Assembly (NCBI GenBank): GCA_964407925.1
Contig: CAYOXM010000004.1
Coordinates: 1 to 64,000, forward strand
Source: CAYOXM01 sp964407925
GTDB taxonomy: Bacteria > Patescibacteriota > Patescibacteriia > SG8-24
Direction: 5' to 3'
Length of the DNA: 64,000 nt
Positions 8,074 through 15,890 of this stretch are shown piece by piece (positions within the stretch are counted from its first letter, which is position 1; each line of letters starts with the position of its first letter). Made by a program: the position numbers and the translations under genes. The notes beneath the pieces are model-generated. The model saw only the letters and a program-made list of their open reading frames with translations. It was not told the DNA's origin and made no database searches.

Positions 8074-8102
8074 ACCTTACGGCACGATGGCGAAACGGGC
8101 AA
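8074..8102 (-). promoter_or_regulatory. Promoter of the channel module
   Basis: TTGCCC (8097-8102), a 17-base spacer and TAAGGT (8074-8079) on the minus strand lie in the 94-base gap after tgt and give a short leader carrying AAGGAG. Confidence 0.45.
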
Positions 8103-8136
8103 GGCGGGCTTAAGCCCTTCTTGAACTCGGATTTTC

Positions 8137-9345
8137 CTAGGCACCGAGCCACTTCTCCTTGAGCGCGGCGTAGGTGCCGCCCTTTATGGCGGCACGGATT
8201 TCCTCGAACAGCGTGGTCATGAAATAAAGGTTGTGGATGGAAGTCAGCGTGAGGCCGAGAATCTCCCCGGTCGACAGGAGATGACGAACGTAGGCGCGCG
8301 AAAAACGCGTGCAGGTCGAGCAGCCGCAGGCGGGGTCAATCGGGCCGTTGTCGGCCTTCACCGAACCGTTGACGTGCAGACGCCACTTGTTCGCGGCGTT
8401 GCCGCCGGACTCGGGCCTGAGCGAAACGATGCCCATGCGGCCGAGACGCGTCGGCGAGATGCAGTCGAACATGTCGACGCCGCGTTCGACCGCGCCGAAG
8501 ACGTCGTCGACGCCGCCGATGCCGAGAAGATGCCGCGGCTTGTCCTCCGGAAGGATGACGTTCGTCCACTCGAGGATGCGCCACATGTCGTCCTTTGACT
8601 TGCCGAGGCTCCCGCCGATGGCGTAGGAATCGAACGGCATCGACGCGTTCCATTTGGCCGCGTGGTCGCGCAGGTCCTTGTACGCGCCGCCCTGCACGAT
8701 GCCGGCGAGCGCCTGGTCGGTCTTGTGCGCGGCAAGGGAGCGCTCGGCCCAGCGATGCGAGCGGTCTAGCGATTCCTTGGTGTACTCGTAGGTGGACAGC
8801 GGCGACGTGCATTCGTCGAGGACGAGGATGATGTCCGCGCCGAGCTTTTCCTGGATGTCGATGGAACGCTCCGGCGTGAGGAGGTGCTTCGACGCGTCGA
8901 GATGCGAATGGAAGAGGATGCCGTCGTCGGTGATCTTCGCGAGCTTCGGCTTCTGCGCTTTTTGCGCGCGGTCATGCTTGCCCTCGGCCGGAAACATCTT
9001 CACCATCTTCCCCACCCCGTGCTCGATCGCGAAGCCGAGGCTGAACGCCTGAAACCCGCCGCTGTCGGTCACCATCGGTCCGTCCCAGCCCATCATCTTG
9101 TGCAAGCCGCCCTGCGCCGCGACGGCTTCCGCGCCGGGACGCAGCATCAGGTGATACGTGTTCGCAAGCGTGATCTGCACGCCCATCTCCCTGAGATCGC
9201 GCGGGTCGACCGCCTTCACCGACGCGCGCGTGCCGACGACGATGAACGCGGGCGTCTCGAGCGTGCCGTGCGCGACTTCAAGCACGCCGGTTCGCGCGAG
9301 CGACTTCGGATCCTTGGCAGTGACGGTGAACTTCAGGATGCCCAT
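8137..9345 (-). CDS. tgt: tRNA-guanine transglycosylase Tgt, possibly queuine-specific
   Basis: Exchanges guanine 34 in GUN-anticodon tRNAs for a 7-deazaguanine base (preQ1 or queuine). The 402-residue protein keeps the general base D94 (VTDSGGFQ), the nucleophile D294 (MFDCISPTR), the substrate-binding D177 (VLDEC) and the zinc ligands C340, C342, C345 and H371. The specificity loop reads AIGGSLGKSK; by eye G248 aligns with the position that is Val in preQ1-type bacterial enzymes and Gly in eukaryotic queuine-type enzymes. One base separates it from qng1 (TGATATG), so the two are coupled. It may therefore insert scavenged queuine directly. Confidence 0.95.
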   Translation of the reverse strand: MGILKFTVTAKDPKSLARTGVLEVAHGTLETPAFIVVGTRASVKAVDPRDLREMGVQITLANTYHLMLRPGAEAVAAQGGLHKMMGWDGPMVTDSGGFQAFSLGFAIEHGVGKMVKMFPAEGKHDRAQKAQKPKLAKITDDGILFHSHLDASKHLLTPERSIDIQEKLGADIILVLDECTSPLSTYEYTKESLDRSHRWAERSLAAHKTDQALAGIVQGGAYKDLRDHAAKWNASMPFDSYAIGGSLGKSKDDMWRILEWTNVILPEDKPRHLLGIGGVDDVFGAVERGVDMFDCISPTRLGRMGIVSLRPESGGNAANKWRLHVNGSVKADNGPIDPACGCSTCTRFSRAYVRHLLSTGEILGLTLTSIHNLYFMTTLFEEIRAAIKGGTYAALKEKWLGA

Positions 9346-9346
9346 A

Positions 9347-10309
9347 TCAGTAGGAGGTCGTGACGGTGCGGTGATGCGGCACCGCGAGCCGGCCCGGCTT
9401 CACGCTCTCGTTCCAGAGGAGCCAGTCGATCTCGCGCTCGGAAATGTCGCGGCCCATGGCGGCGAGCTCGGCTTTGATGCGGCTGACGGCCACGATGGTG
9501 TTCGCGCGGATCTCGACCTCTTCTTCGGCGTTTTCCGCGAGTTCTTCCCGTGCGCGGATCTTCCGGTCGAGTTCCGCATCGTAGACGAATACGCCGTCGT
9601 TGTGGAAAAGCTGCGGCAGCTTGTAGTCAGCGAAGCACGTGAGCTTGTCGGCGTTCGCAAGCGCGCCGACGCCGCCCGTCGCGGCGAAGCTGCCGGCGAT
9701 GTCGGACGCGCAAATCTGCGCGCGTTTGAGCACGGGAAAACGGACGCCGTCGTACGTGCGTTCGTCGGCAAAGCAGGCGAAGTGCGTCGCGAGTTCCGTG
9801 GCGAGCTTGGCGGCATCGTGATCGACCCGATCGAGAAGGACGCGGACGTCGCCGCCGTAACGCGCCACGAGCGTCGCGCCGAGATTTCGGGCGTTCACGA
9901 ACCGCTCGTCGAGAAGCGGCACCTCGCCCTCCATGCGCAACGCGTCACGCCATGATTCCGGAGTCAGGACGGCGAGCGTCGCGGGTTCCCAAAGCGCGAC
10001 GACGCCCTCCTCGAAGGCGCGTTTCAACGCCACGGCGAGCGCGCAGTACCCGTCCTCCCTGCCGTACCGCTTGCCGCGGTACTCGGTCTCGAACGCCTTC
10101 GGCCAGAAACAGAAATTCACGGCGTCGAGGAGCAAGACGTACATGACGCTCTTCTCGGTGCCGTCGAAAAAATGCAGTTCGCCGTCCCATGCGGGGACCG
10201 GAACGTCCTTGAGTCCCGCCGCCGTCTCGCGGAGCGGACCGTCGGCGATACGGACGTGCCGGCTCGCGCCAGCGACTCGGGCGGCATGTTCCCTTACCTG
10301 ACCAATCAT
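9347..10309 (-). CDS. qng1: Queuosine salvage protein Qng1 (DUF2419 family)
   Basis: A 320-residue member of the DUF2419/Qng1 family, a DNA-glycosylase-like fold that releases queuine from queuosine nucleosides or their 5'-phosphates. Family motifs are clear: WDGELHFFDG, YVLLLDAVNFCFWP, RAQICASDIAGS and TCFADYKLPQLFHNDGV. The start at 10309 was chosen because the upstream extension to 10408 would run through the speE terminator; a TATAGT box lies 12 bases before this ATG. The gene leads a two-gene operon with tgt. Qng1 is common in eukaryotes and sparse in bacteria, where it marks salvage from exogenous queuosine. Confidence 0.92.
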   Translation of the reverse strand: MIGQVREHAARVAGASRHVRIADGPLRETAAGLKDVPVPAWDGELHFFDGTEKSVMYVLLLDAVNFCFWPKAFETEYRGKRYGREDGYCALAVALKRAFEEGVVALWEPATLAVLTPESWRDALRMEGEVPLLDERFVNARNLGATLVARYGGDVRVLLDRVDHDAAKLATELATHFACFADERTYDGVRFPVLKRAQICASDIAGSFAATGGVGALANADKLTCFADYKLPQLFHNDGVFVYDAELDRKIRAREELAENAEEEVEIRANTIVAVSRIKAELAAMGRDISEREIDWLLWNESVKPGRLAVPHHRTVTTSY

Positions 10310-10321
10310 ATGACTCACGAG

Positions 10322-10327
10322 ACTATA
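10322..10327 (-). promoter_or_regulatory. -10 box of the qng1-tgt operon
   Basis: TATAGT on the minus strand ends 12 bases before the qng1 ATG and directly follows the speE terminator T-run. A TTGCCA lies 15 bases further upstream, a short spacer. The transcript would have almost no leader. Confidence 0.5.
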
Positions 10328-10329
10328 CG

Positions 10330-10362
10330 AAAAAACGGCCTCTGGCAAGCCGTGCGAGGCCG
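10330..10362 (-). terminator. Terminator of the ligA-speE operon
   Basis: Minus-strand stem CGGCCTC/GAGGCCG with an inner GGC/GCC pairing, followed by six T residues, lies 24 bases after the speE stop and closes the run of genes that starts at ligA. Confidence 0.8.
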
Positions 10363-10385
10363 CGTACGCGCCCAACGGCGGAGGG

Positions 10386-11906
10386 TCAGCGGCGGCGCGC
10401 CGCCTCACCGACGATCATGGCGTCGGTGAGGAATTCCACGGGAGCGCGGTCGTCGGTGAAGCTTTCGCCGTCGGGATTCCTCGTGACGCGGTAGGCGCCG
10501 GCGAGGACGTCGCGCATGTCGGCGTACGGCTCGGGCAGCTCGCGCGATACGGCGTCGAAATTGAACGGCACGTCGCCGGCGAGGACGATGCGGTTCCACG
10601 CCTCGGGCAGGGGCACGACGCGGACGTCGGAAAAGGCCGATGCCACGGCGTTGCCGAGCGCCTTGAGCAGCGGCGAATCGTCGTGCGCGGCGTTCACGTT
10701 CATGACGAGGATGCCGCCGGGCTTCAGTCGCGACTTCACGAGGCCGAAGAACTCCTCGGTCGCGAGGTGCGCGGGAATGTACAGCTGGACGCTGTACGCG
10801 TCGACGATGATGACGTCGAAGCGCTTGTCCGTCGACGAGAGGAACATCCGGCCGTCCTCGTTGACCACGTCGATGCCGAGACCGTCGAGCCCGAACTCCC
10901 GTCGCGCCACGTCGATCACCTGCTCATCGACCTCGACGCCGGTGAAACGGTACGTTCCGGGCCTGATGGCGCCATATTGGCGCACCGCCGTTCCGCCGGC
11001 GAGGCCGATGACGGCGACATCTTGGCCGCCTGGACCGGGAGGCCGTACGAAGGGCACGAGACCGAAATAGTCGTAATACATTCCGAGACGCGAGCCGGAG
11101 GGGTCGTAGACCGACTGGATGCCCGCGCCCTCGTTGAACGTGAGGTAGCGGCGATCGCCGTCACCGAAGACGCGGATGAGCTGGTAGGGCGACTCGCGTT
11201 CCATGACGAGTTCCGCGGGCGCCGCCTTGGCCGACACCTCCGTGTAGGCGACGAGCGCGAGGACGACGGCGGGCGCAACGAGCCGGACGCGCCCCTTGAG
11301 CAGCGCCGCGCCGAGCAGGAGGAACGCGATCGCGACGGCCTGAATCGAGTGACGCGCGCCGAACGTCGGCACGAGCCACAGCGTCGGTGCCACCGTCCCG
11401 AGCACGCTGCCGACCGTCGATACCGCGAAATAGCGTCCCGACATCCTGCCGACGTCGCCTTTCGCCGACCACGCCTTGAGCAGGATCGGGCCGACCGCCG
11501 CGAGCATGAACACGGGCGCGGCGAAGACGAACGCGCTCACGGCGAGCGAACCGAGAAACAACGCCGTCGTCGCCGACGAAGAATCGGCGAGCAACGACAC
11601 GACGGTGACCGAAAACGTCGGTGCGACCGCGAGTCCCGCGAGCAGGAGCACGGCCGCGCCGCACAGGAGGTATCCGACGGTGCGCACGCCGTCGTCCTTG
11701 GCTGAGGCGATCCCGCCGACCCAATACCCGACGGACAGCGCGAAAAGGACGGTGACGATGAGGCTCGTCCACACGAAAAACGACGCGCCGAAATACGGGG
11801 CGAGCAGGCGCGAGGCGGTCAGCTCGACCGCCATGACGCCGGCACCGACTGCGAAGGCGACAATGCCGAGAAGGGCCTCGGAAGGTGAAGCGATACCGTC
11901 GCGCAT
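10386..11906 (-). CDS. Membrane-fused spermidine synthase-like protein
   Basis: A 506-residue fusion: an N-terminal membrane part with about seven helices (residues 12-215, GIVAFAVGAGVMAVELTASRL) and a C-terminal aminopropyltransferase-like Rossmann domain (about 240-490) with VIGLAGGTAVRQ and VEVDEQVIDVARREFG for nucleotide binding. At the active-site position VDAY is found (IIVDAYSVQLYIP), where classical SpeE has a DxxD-type acidic pair, so true spermidine synthesis is uncertain. Such fused proteins are widespread and mostly uncharacterised. No speD is in the window to supply decarboxylated SAM. It lies 6 bases after the DoxX gene and ends the long operon. Confidence 0.85.
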   Translation of the reverse strand: MRDGIASPSEALLGIVAFAVGAGVMAVELTASRLLAPYFGASFFVWTSLIVTVLFALSVGYWVGGIASAKDDGVRTVGYLLCGAAVLLLAGLAVAPTFSVTVVSLLADSSSATTALFLGSLAVSAFVFAAPVFMLAAVGPILLKAWSAKGDVGRMSGRYFAVSTVGSVLGTVAPTLWLVPTFGARHSIQAVAIAFLLLGAALLKGRVRLVAPAVVLALVAYTEVSAKAAPAELVMERESPYQLIRVFGDGDRRYLTFNEGAGIQSVYDPSGSRLGMYYDYFGLVPFVRPPGPGGQDVAVIGLAGGTAVRQYGAIRPGTYRFTGVEVDEQVIDVARREFGLDGLGIDVVNEDGRMFLSSTDKRFDVIIVDAYSVQLYIPAHLATEEFFGLVKSRLKPGGILVMNVNAAHDDSPLLKALGNAVASAFSDVRVVPLPEAWNRIVLAGDVPFNFDAVSRELPEPYADMRDVLAGAYRVTRNPDGESFTDDRAPVEFLTDAMIVGEAARRR

Positions 11907-11912
11907 AACGTC

Positions 11913-12389
11913 CTATGCGCCGCTCCTCAAATAAACGACGCCGTAGACGAACAGGAAAATGACGTACCCCGTGCAGATCATGCGAACCAGGTGCTCGGGG
12001 ACCTTGCGCTTGGCGGTCGCGTTGGCATGGAGAAACAGCGCGAGGCACGCGCCGACGAGCGCGTTGTCGCGTATGGTGACCTCGCTCGCGCCGACGGTCA
12101 GCGCTATGGCGAACATGAAGCCGCCGGCGGCGGCCGCGGTCAGGCGGAGAAGCTTGCCCGAGACGAGCAGCATGCCGACTGCGAACTCAAACACGCCGTT
12201 CGCATACAGGAACGCGTCCGCGTTACCGCCGGGCAAGACCCCCCAAAGCCAGCCCGGAAGCCAGCCGTACCAAGCGTCAGGGTGGATCCACTTGTCGACG
12301 CCGAACCAAAGGAACACCGAACCGATGGCGAAGCGGAGAACGACCATCGTGAGCTCGTGATTTTCCTGCTTGAACAGTTTCATAGTCAT
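11913..12389 (-). CDS. DoxX-family membrane protein
   Basis: A 158-residue membrane protein with four predicted helices. The DoxX-type start is visible as LRFAIGSVFLWFGVDKWIHP, and the second helix pair as GVFEFAVGMLLVSGKLLRL. DoxX proteins are small four-helix proteins linked in some species to thiol or quinone redox chemistry, but most are unassigned. The start ATG overlaps the lgt stop (ATGA); a second ATG 6 bases later (MKLFKQ) is also possible. It sits between lgt and speE in the same operon. A larger DoxX-like protein occurs at 55.2-56.2 kb. Confidence 0.8.
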   Translation of the reverse strand: MTMKLFKQENHELTMVVLRFAIGSVFLWFGVDKWIHPDAWYGWLPGWLWGVLPGGNADAFLYANGVFEFAVGMLLVSGKLLRLTAAAAGGFMFAIALTVGASEVTIRDNALVGACLALFLHANATAKRKVPEHLVRMICTGYVIFLFVYGVVYLRSGA

Positions 12390-13147
12390 GCGATGAGCGA
12401 AACACGGTCCTTTTTCGCCAGCCAGATGCCGAGCGCGACCGCGAGAAGCGCGCCATACTGCGCCGGCGTCAACGAAAGATACCGCGCGTCCCCGCCAGGG
12501 AGGTCCCAGGCGCGGTAAAAATCGAGGACGAACCTCGCCGAACCATAGAATACCATGAATCGCGGAAGGAAGCCTTTCTCCCCTTTCCCCCTCCGCTCGA
12601 TCGAGACGAACCAGGCAAAAATGGCGAAACCGAGGACAGAGAGAAGCAGGCCGTGATCCAGACGCGCCCCCTCCGGATAACGTACGGAAAGGAAAGAATG
12701 CGATAGCGTCCCGGGATGGTCGTGGATTAGGAAACAGCCGATGCGGCCGATGCCGTAACCGAGCGGCAGGACGTACGCCGCCACGTCGCCGTACTTTCGA
12801 AAATCGACGCGGCGCAGTTTGGCGAAGAGCAACGCGGCGACTGCTGCGCCGGCGAACCCGCCGAAGCTCGACATGCCCCCTTCCCAGACGCGAAACAGCT
12901 TCCAAGGGTCCGCGAGGAAGGACGCCGGATCATACGCCGCGGCGTGAAATACTCGACCGCCGACGAGTGCGGCAATGACGATCCAAGACGCGAAATCGAG
13001 GAATGTGTCGGCGACAAGGCCTCTCTCGCGCGCCTTGCGCGCGCCGGCCCACGCGGCGGTCAGGATGCCGGCGGCGACGAACAGGCCCCATACCTGGATA
13101 TGGACCGGCCCGATCGGAATTGCCGTAAGACGGAAAAACGGAATCAT
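12386..13147 (-). CDS. lgt: Divergent prolipoprotein diacylglyceryl transferase
   Basis: Lgt moves diacylglycerol from phosphatidylglycerol to the lipobox Cys of lipoproteins at the membrane. This 253-residue protein has the family length, seven predicted helices and the landmarks GGRVFH (63-68), WEGGMSSFGGFAG (88-100) and GRIGCFLIHDHPG (134-146). Key positions differ from E. coli: the essential His of FHGG is F95, the Asn of GRIGNF is C138, and the conserved Tyr before GL is W20. The invariant Arg (R135) is kept. The gene overlaps ubiB and doxX by 4 bases each. It could be a diverged working enzyme, since lipoproteins occur in the window, or a related enzyme. Confidence 0.85.
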   Translation of the reverse strand: MIPFFRLTAIPIGPVHIQVWGLFVAAGILTAAWAGARKARERGLVADTFLDFASWIVIAALVGGRVFHAAAYDPASFLADPWKLFRVWEGGMSSFGGFAGAAVAALLFAKLRRVDFRKYGDVAAYVLPLGYGIGRIGCFLIHDHPGTLSHSFLSVRYPEGARLDHGLLLSVLGFAIFAWFVSIERRGKGEKGFLPRFMVFYGSARFVLDFYRAWDLPGGDARYLSLTPAQYGALLAVALGIWLAKKDRVSLIA

Positions 13148-14853
13148 CGCCCCGGCCGCTTACGGATGAGCGCGAACAGCCACGCGACGAGCACGAGCGA
13201 AACGGCGAAACCGGCCTGGCCGAGCGGCAGCCGCCAGGCCGAAAGCGCGGTATCGAGACGCAGCACGACTGCCGACGCGATGAGAAGCGCGACGGCGAGC
13301 ACAGCGAGGATGCGGACGTCGTTCTGGCGGTCGAATTCGGCCTTGAGGTCATGCAGCTCCTGCAGGTCGATGCGCACGCCGATCTCGCCGTGCTCGATCC
13401 GCTCGAGGAGCGCCCGCGTCCGCTCGGGAAGGCGCTTCAGGAAATGAAGCGTGTCGAACGCCGACGACTGCAGTTCACGGCTGATTTTTTCCGGTGCGAA
13501 TTCTTCGCGCAGGATCTTGCCGACGAATGGGCGGAACTCCGCCTCGAGGTCAATTTCGGGATACAGGCGCATGCCCATCGTCTCGAGCGTCAGGAACGCC
13601 TTGCCGAGCAGCACGAGGTCGGCCGGAAAGGTGATGCCGCGACGGGCGCCAGCGAGCAAGACGTTGTAGAACGCGAACGCGACGCCCTTGCGGTCCGTCG
13701 GCTTGTAGAGCACGCCCGTCACGACGGCACGCACGTCGCGGCCGAACGCCTCGGCATCACCCTCTTCGGGGTTTTCCGCGAGATCGAGCACGTGCCGAGC
13801 GTAACCGTCGACGTCCCTGTTCAGGAAGCAGGCGAAGCAGCTGAGCAGCTCGTAGCGCGATTTTTCGGAAAGCGCGCCGACCATGCCGAAATCGTACAGA
13901 CCGAGCCGGGGGCCGCCCTCGCCGCGCAGCGCCACGAGATTGCCGGGGTGCGGATCTGCATGGAAGAATCCGGCGACGAAAAACTGGCGGAATCCGGCAT
14001 TCAGCCCCAAGAGCGCGAGCGCCTTGCGGTCGATGCCGGCCTTCGCGAGACCGTCGAGATCGTCCACCTTTACGCCTTCCACGAGGTCGATGACAAGCAC
14101 CCCCTTGGTCGTCCGGTCCCAATGCACGCGAGGGATCACGACGGAGGGATCGTCCTTGAACATCTCGCGGAAACGATCCATGTTCGCCCCCTCCACCTCG
14201 AAATCAAGTTCTCGCAGCGTCCAGTCGGCGAACTCCCGCGCGACGCGCGCGGGACGGAAACGCCTGCTTTCCGGAACGTGTTCCTCGAGAAGCCTCGTGA
14301 GGGTCGCGAGGATGTGGATGTCGGTCTTCACCTGCCGCTCGATGCCGGGACGCCGCACCTTCACCGCGACGCGCGACCCGTCGCGAAGGACGGCACGATG
14401 CACCTGCGCGAGCGAGGCGGCGGCGACCGGTTTTTCCTCGAATTCGGCGAAAACGTTTTCGATGGGCTGCCGCAGCTCCTCTTCGACGATTTTCTCGGCC
14501 ACTCCGGGAGCAAGCGGGCGCACCCCGTCCTGGAGCTTGGCGAACTCGGCGGCGAACCGTTCGGGAACGACGTCCGTGCGCATGCTGAGCACTTGGCCGA
14601 GCTTCACCCAGGCGGGCCCGAGCCTTTCGAACGCCCTGCGGAACCGGACCTCGAGCGGCGGCTCCCCGCCGACCCCCGCGCCGTCGGGAATGCCGACGCG
14701 CAGCCTCGCGCGGACGCGCGAGCCGAACGGAACGAGATAGCGGAGCCGCAACTCATCCACGAAAAAAGAAAGCCCTTCCTCGAAGAGCACGGTAAGCACG
14801 TCCCTGAACCGCTTCAGGTCGCCGGCGGTCTGCTTGAGCGGGTTCAGCGTCAT
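13144..14853 (-). CDS. UbiB/ABC1 (AarF) family atypical kinase
   Basis: A 569-residue ADCK-type protein. It has the family-specific KLGQ motif (84-87, AWVKLGQVLS), the Ala-rich loop AAASLAQVHRA, the ATP-binding VAVKVRRPG, the catalytic-loop-like FHADPHPGN and LYDFGMVG in place of DFG, and two C-terminal membrane helices (LAVLAVALLIASAVVLRL; GFAVSLVLVAWLFALI). UbiB proteins bind lipids and support coenzyme Q or other lipid metabolism with ATPase activity. No quinone gene is present here, so a role in lipid handling is more plausible. The start is fixed by overlap with the upstream stop (ATGA); an extension to 14973 is shadow sequence. Confidence 0.93.
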   Translation of the reverse strand: MTLNPLKQTAGDLKRFRDVLTVLFEEGLSFFVDELRLRYLVPFGSRVRARLRVGIPDGAGVGGEPPLEVRFRRAFERLGPAWVKLGQVLSMRTDVVPERFAAEFAKLQDGVRPLAPGVAEKIVEEELRQPIENVFAEFEEKPVAAASLAQVHRAVLRDGSRVAVKVRRPGIERQVKTDIHILATLTRLLEEHVPESRRFRPARVAREFADWTLRELDFEVEGANMDRFREMFKDDPSVVIPRVHWDRTTKGVLVIDLVEGVKVDDLDGLAKAGIDRKALALLGLNAGFRQFFVAGFFHADPHPGNLVALRGEGGPRLGLYDFGMVGALSEKSRYELLSCFACFLNRDVDGYARHVLDLAENPEEGDAEAFGRDVRAVVTGVLYKPTDRKGVAFAFYNVLLAGARRGITFPADLVLLGKAFLTLETMGMRLYPEIDLEAEFRPFVGKILREEFAPEKISRELQSSAFDTLHFLKRLPERTRALLERIEHGEIGVRIDLQELHDLKAEFDRQNDVRILAVLAVALLIASAVVLRLDTALSAWRLPLGQAGFAVSLVLVAWLFALIRKRPGR

Positions 14854-15308
14854 ATCGCGCCTAGGCGCTCGAGCGCCTTGCGGAAAGCTTTTACCGCGCC
14901 CTTCGCCACGCCCGCGTCCAAGTGATAACTCGCCTCGTGCGCGAGCTGATTGCGCACCTTGTGCGCCCACCACACCTCGCGCAGTTCCGGATACTTGTAC
15001 TGCGCGAACTTCAGCCGCTCGCCCATCGTCGTTCCGGCCATCGCGAGCGTCTTGAGCGCGTGATCGAGCAGCTTGTCCGCCTCGAGAATCGCGACCTTGC
15101 GGTTCATCTCGCCGGGCGACTCGATCATCCGTTCAATCTCCGCCCAGCGCTTGCGCATCGCCTCGCGATCGTCGCTGTCGAACGCGCGCGACGCGAGCCA
15201 GCCTCGTACCTTCGACACCGCGAGCGCCGCAACGACGACGACCATCGCGCCGAGCGCGATGACGCCGAGTGCCGGGATGACGCGCGCGATGTCGATGGTG
15301 ACGGTCAT
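14850..15308 (-). CDS. Membrane-anchored protein with HEPN-like R-x4-H motif
   Basis: A 152-residue protein with one N-terminal helix at about residues 6-31 (VIPALGVIALGAMVVVVAAL) and a cytoplasmic helical domain of about 115 residues. The domain ends with KVRNQLAHEASYHLD; RNQLAH matches the R-x4-6-H pattern of HEPN domains, which are often nucleases or nucleotide-binding helpers. The rest is helical and rich in charged residues, consistent with a HEPN-like bundle, but similarity is weak. The start at 15308 follows the zinc protein by 5 bases, and the stop overlaps ubiB. Function unknown. Confidence 0.7.
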   Translation of the reverse strand: MTVTIDIARVIPALGVIALGAMVVVVAALAVSKVRGWLASRAFDSDDREAMRKRWAEIERMIESPGEMNRKVAILEADKLLDHALKTLAMAGTTMGERLKFAQYKYPELREVWWAHKVRNQLAHEASYHLDAGVAKGAVKAFRKALERLGAI

Positions 15309-15313
15309 AAGCG

Positions 15314-15880
15314 CTACCCCTTCGTCCAGTGCACGCGGACGAGCTTGTCCCCCTCCGACCACGTGATGGTGAGCTTGCCGCCCTTATGGCTGCGATGCAC
15401 CTGCTTGCCGATCGCGACCGCGAGCTGGTTCTCGGACGTGTACGCGCGGACGGCGCCGCCGGATTCGGCGATGCGCACGATGCGATCCATCGGATCTCGC
15501 GCGATGGCGCGCTTGCCGACGTTACGGATGAGGCCGAGAATTTCCACCTTTTCCGTCGGCGAAAATTCGCCGTCGAGGACGACCTCGCCCGCGTACGCGA
15601 CCCCCGACGACGTTTTTTTCTTCTGCGCTCTGCACTCCTCGCACATCCCCGCCTTGAGCCAGGTGATGTCCATGTCTCCGGCGAGCACTGCCGGCGAATG
15701 CCAATGCTTGTCGAAATAGATCGCTCCGCAGCTTCCGCAGCGGATTGCGCCCTCGCGGCCCGCGGACCCCCCCTTATGGAGGTCGCCCTTGGTGCGCCCG
15801 CCCTTCGGTCGCGCCGCGACCGCCTTCGACGTCCCCTTCTTTACGGACTTCTTCGTGATGAGCCGCTTCTGCTTTGGCAT
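15314..15880 (-). CDS. Zinc-binding protein resembling NMD3-type proteins
   Basis: A 188-residue soluble protein. The first 40 residues are Lys/Arg-rich. A likely zinc site follows, with CGSCGAIYFDKHWH (about 48-61) and a second pair CEEC (about 80-83). The remaining 100 residues form an alpha/beta domain (VEILGLIRNVGKRAIARDP). The CxxCG and KxWH pattern resembles NMD3-related proteins, which in archaea and eukaryotes act in ribosome export or assembly, so an RNA or ribosome role is possible. It lies 10 bases after gatA. Identification is by motif only. Confidence 0.65.
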   Translation of the reverse strand: MPKQKRLITKKSVKKGTSKAVAARPKGGRTKGDLHKGGSAGREGAIRCGSCGAIYFDKHWHSPAVLAGDMDITWLKAGMCEECRAQKKKTSSGVAYAGEVVLDGEFSPTEKVEILGLIRNVGKRAIARDPMDRIVRIAESGGAVRAYTSENQLAVAIGKQVHRSHKGGKLTITWSEGDKLVRVHWTKG

Positions 15881-15890
15881 AGGTTCGCGG

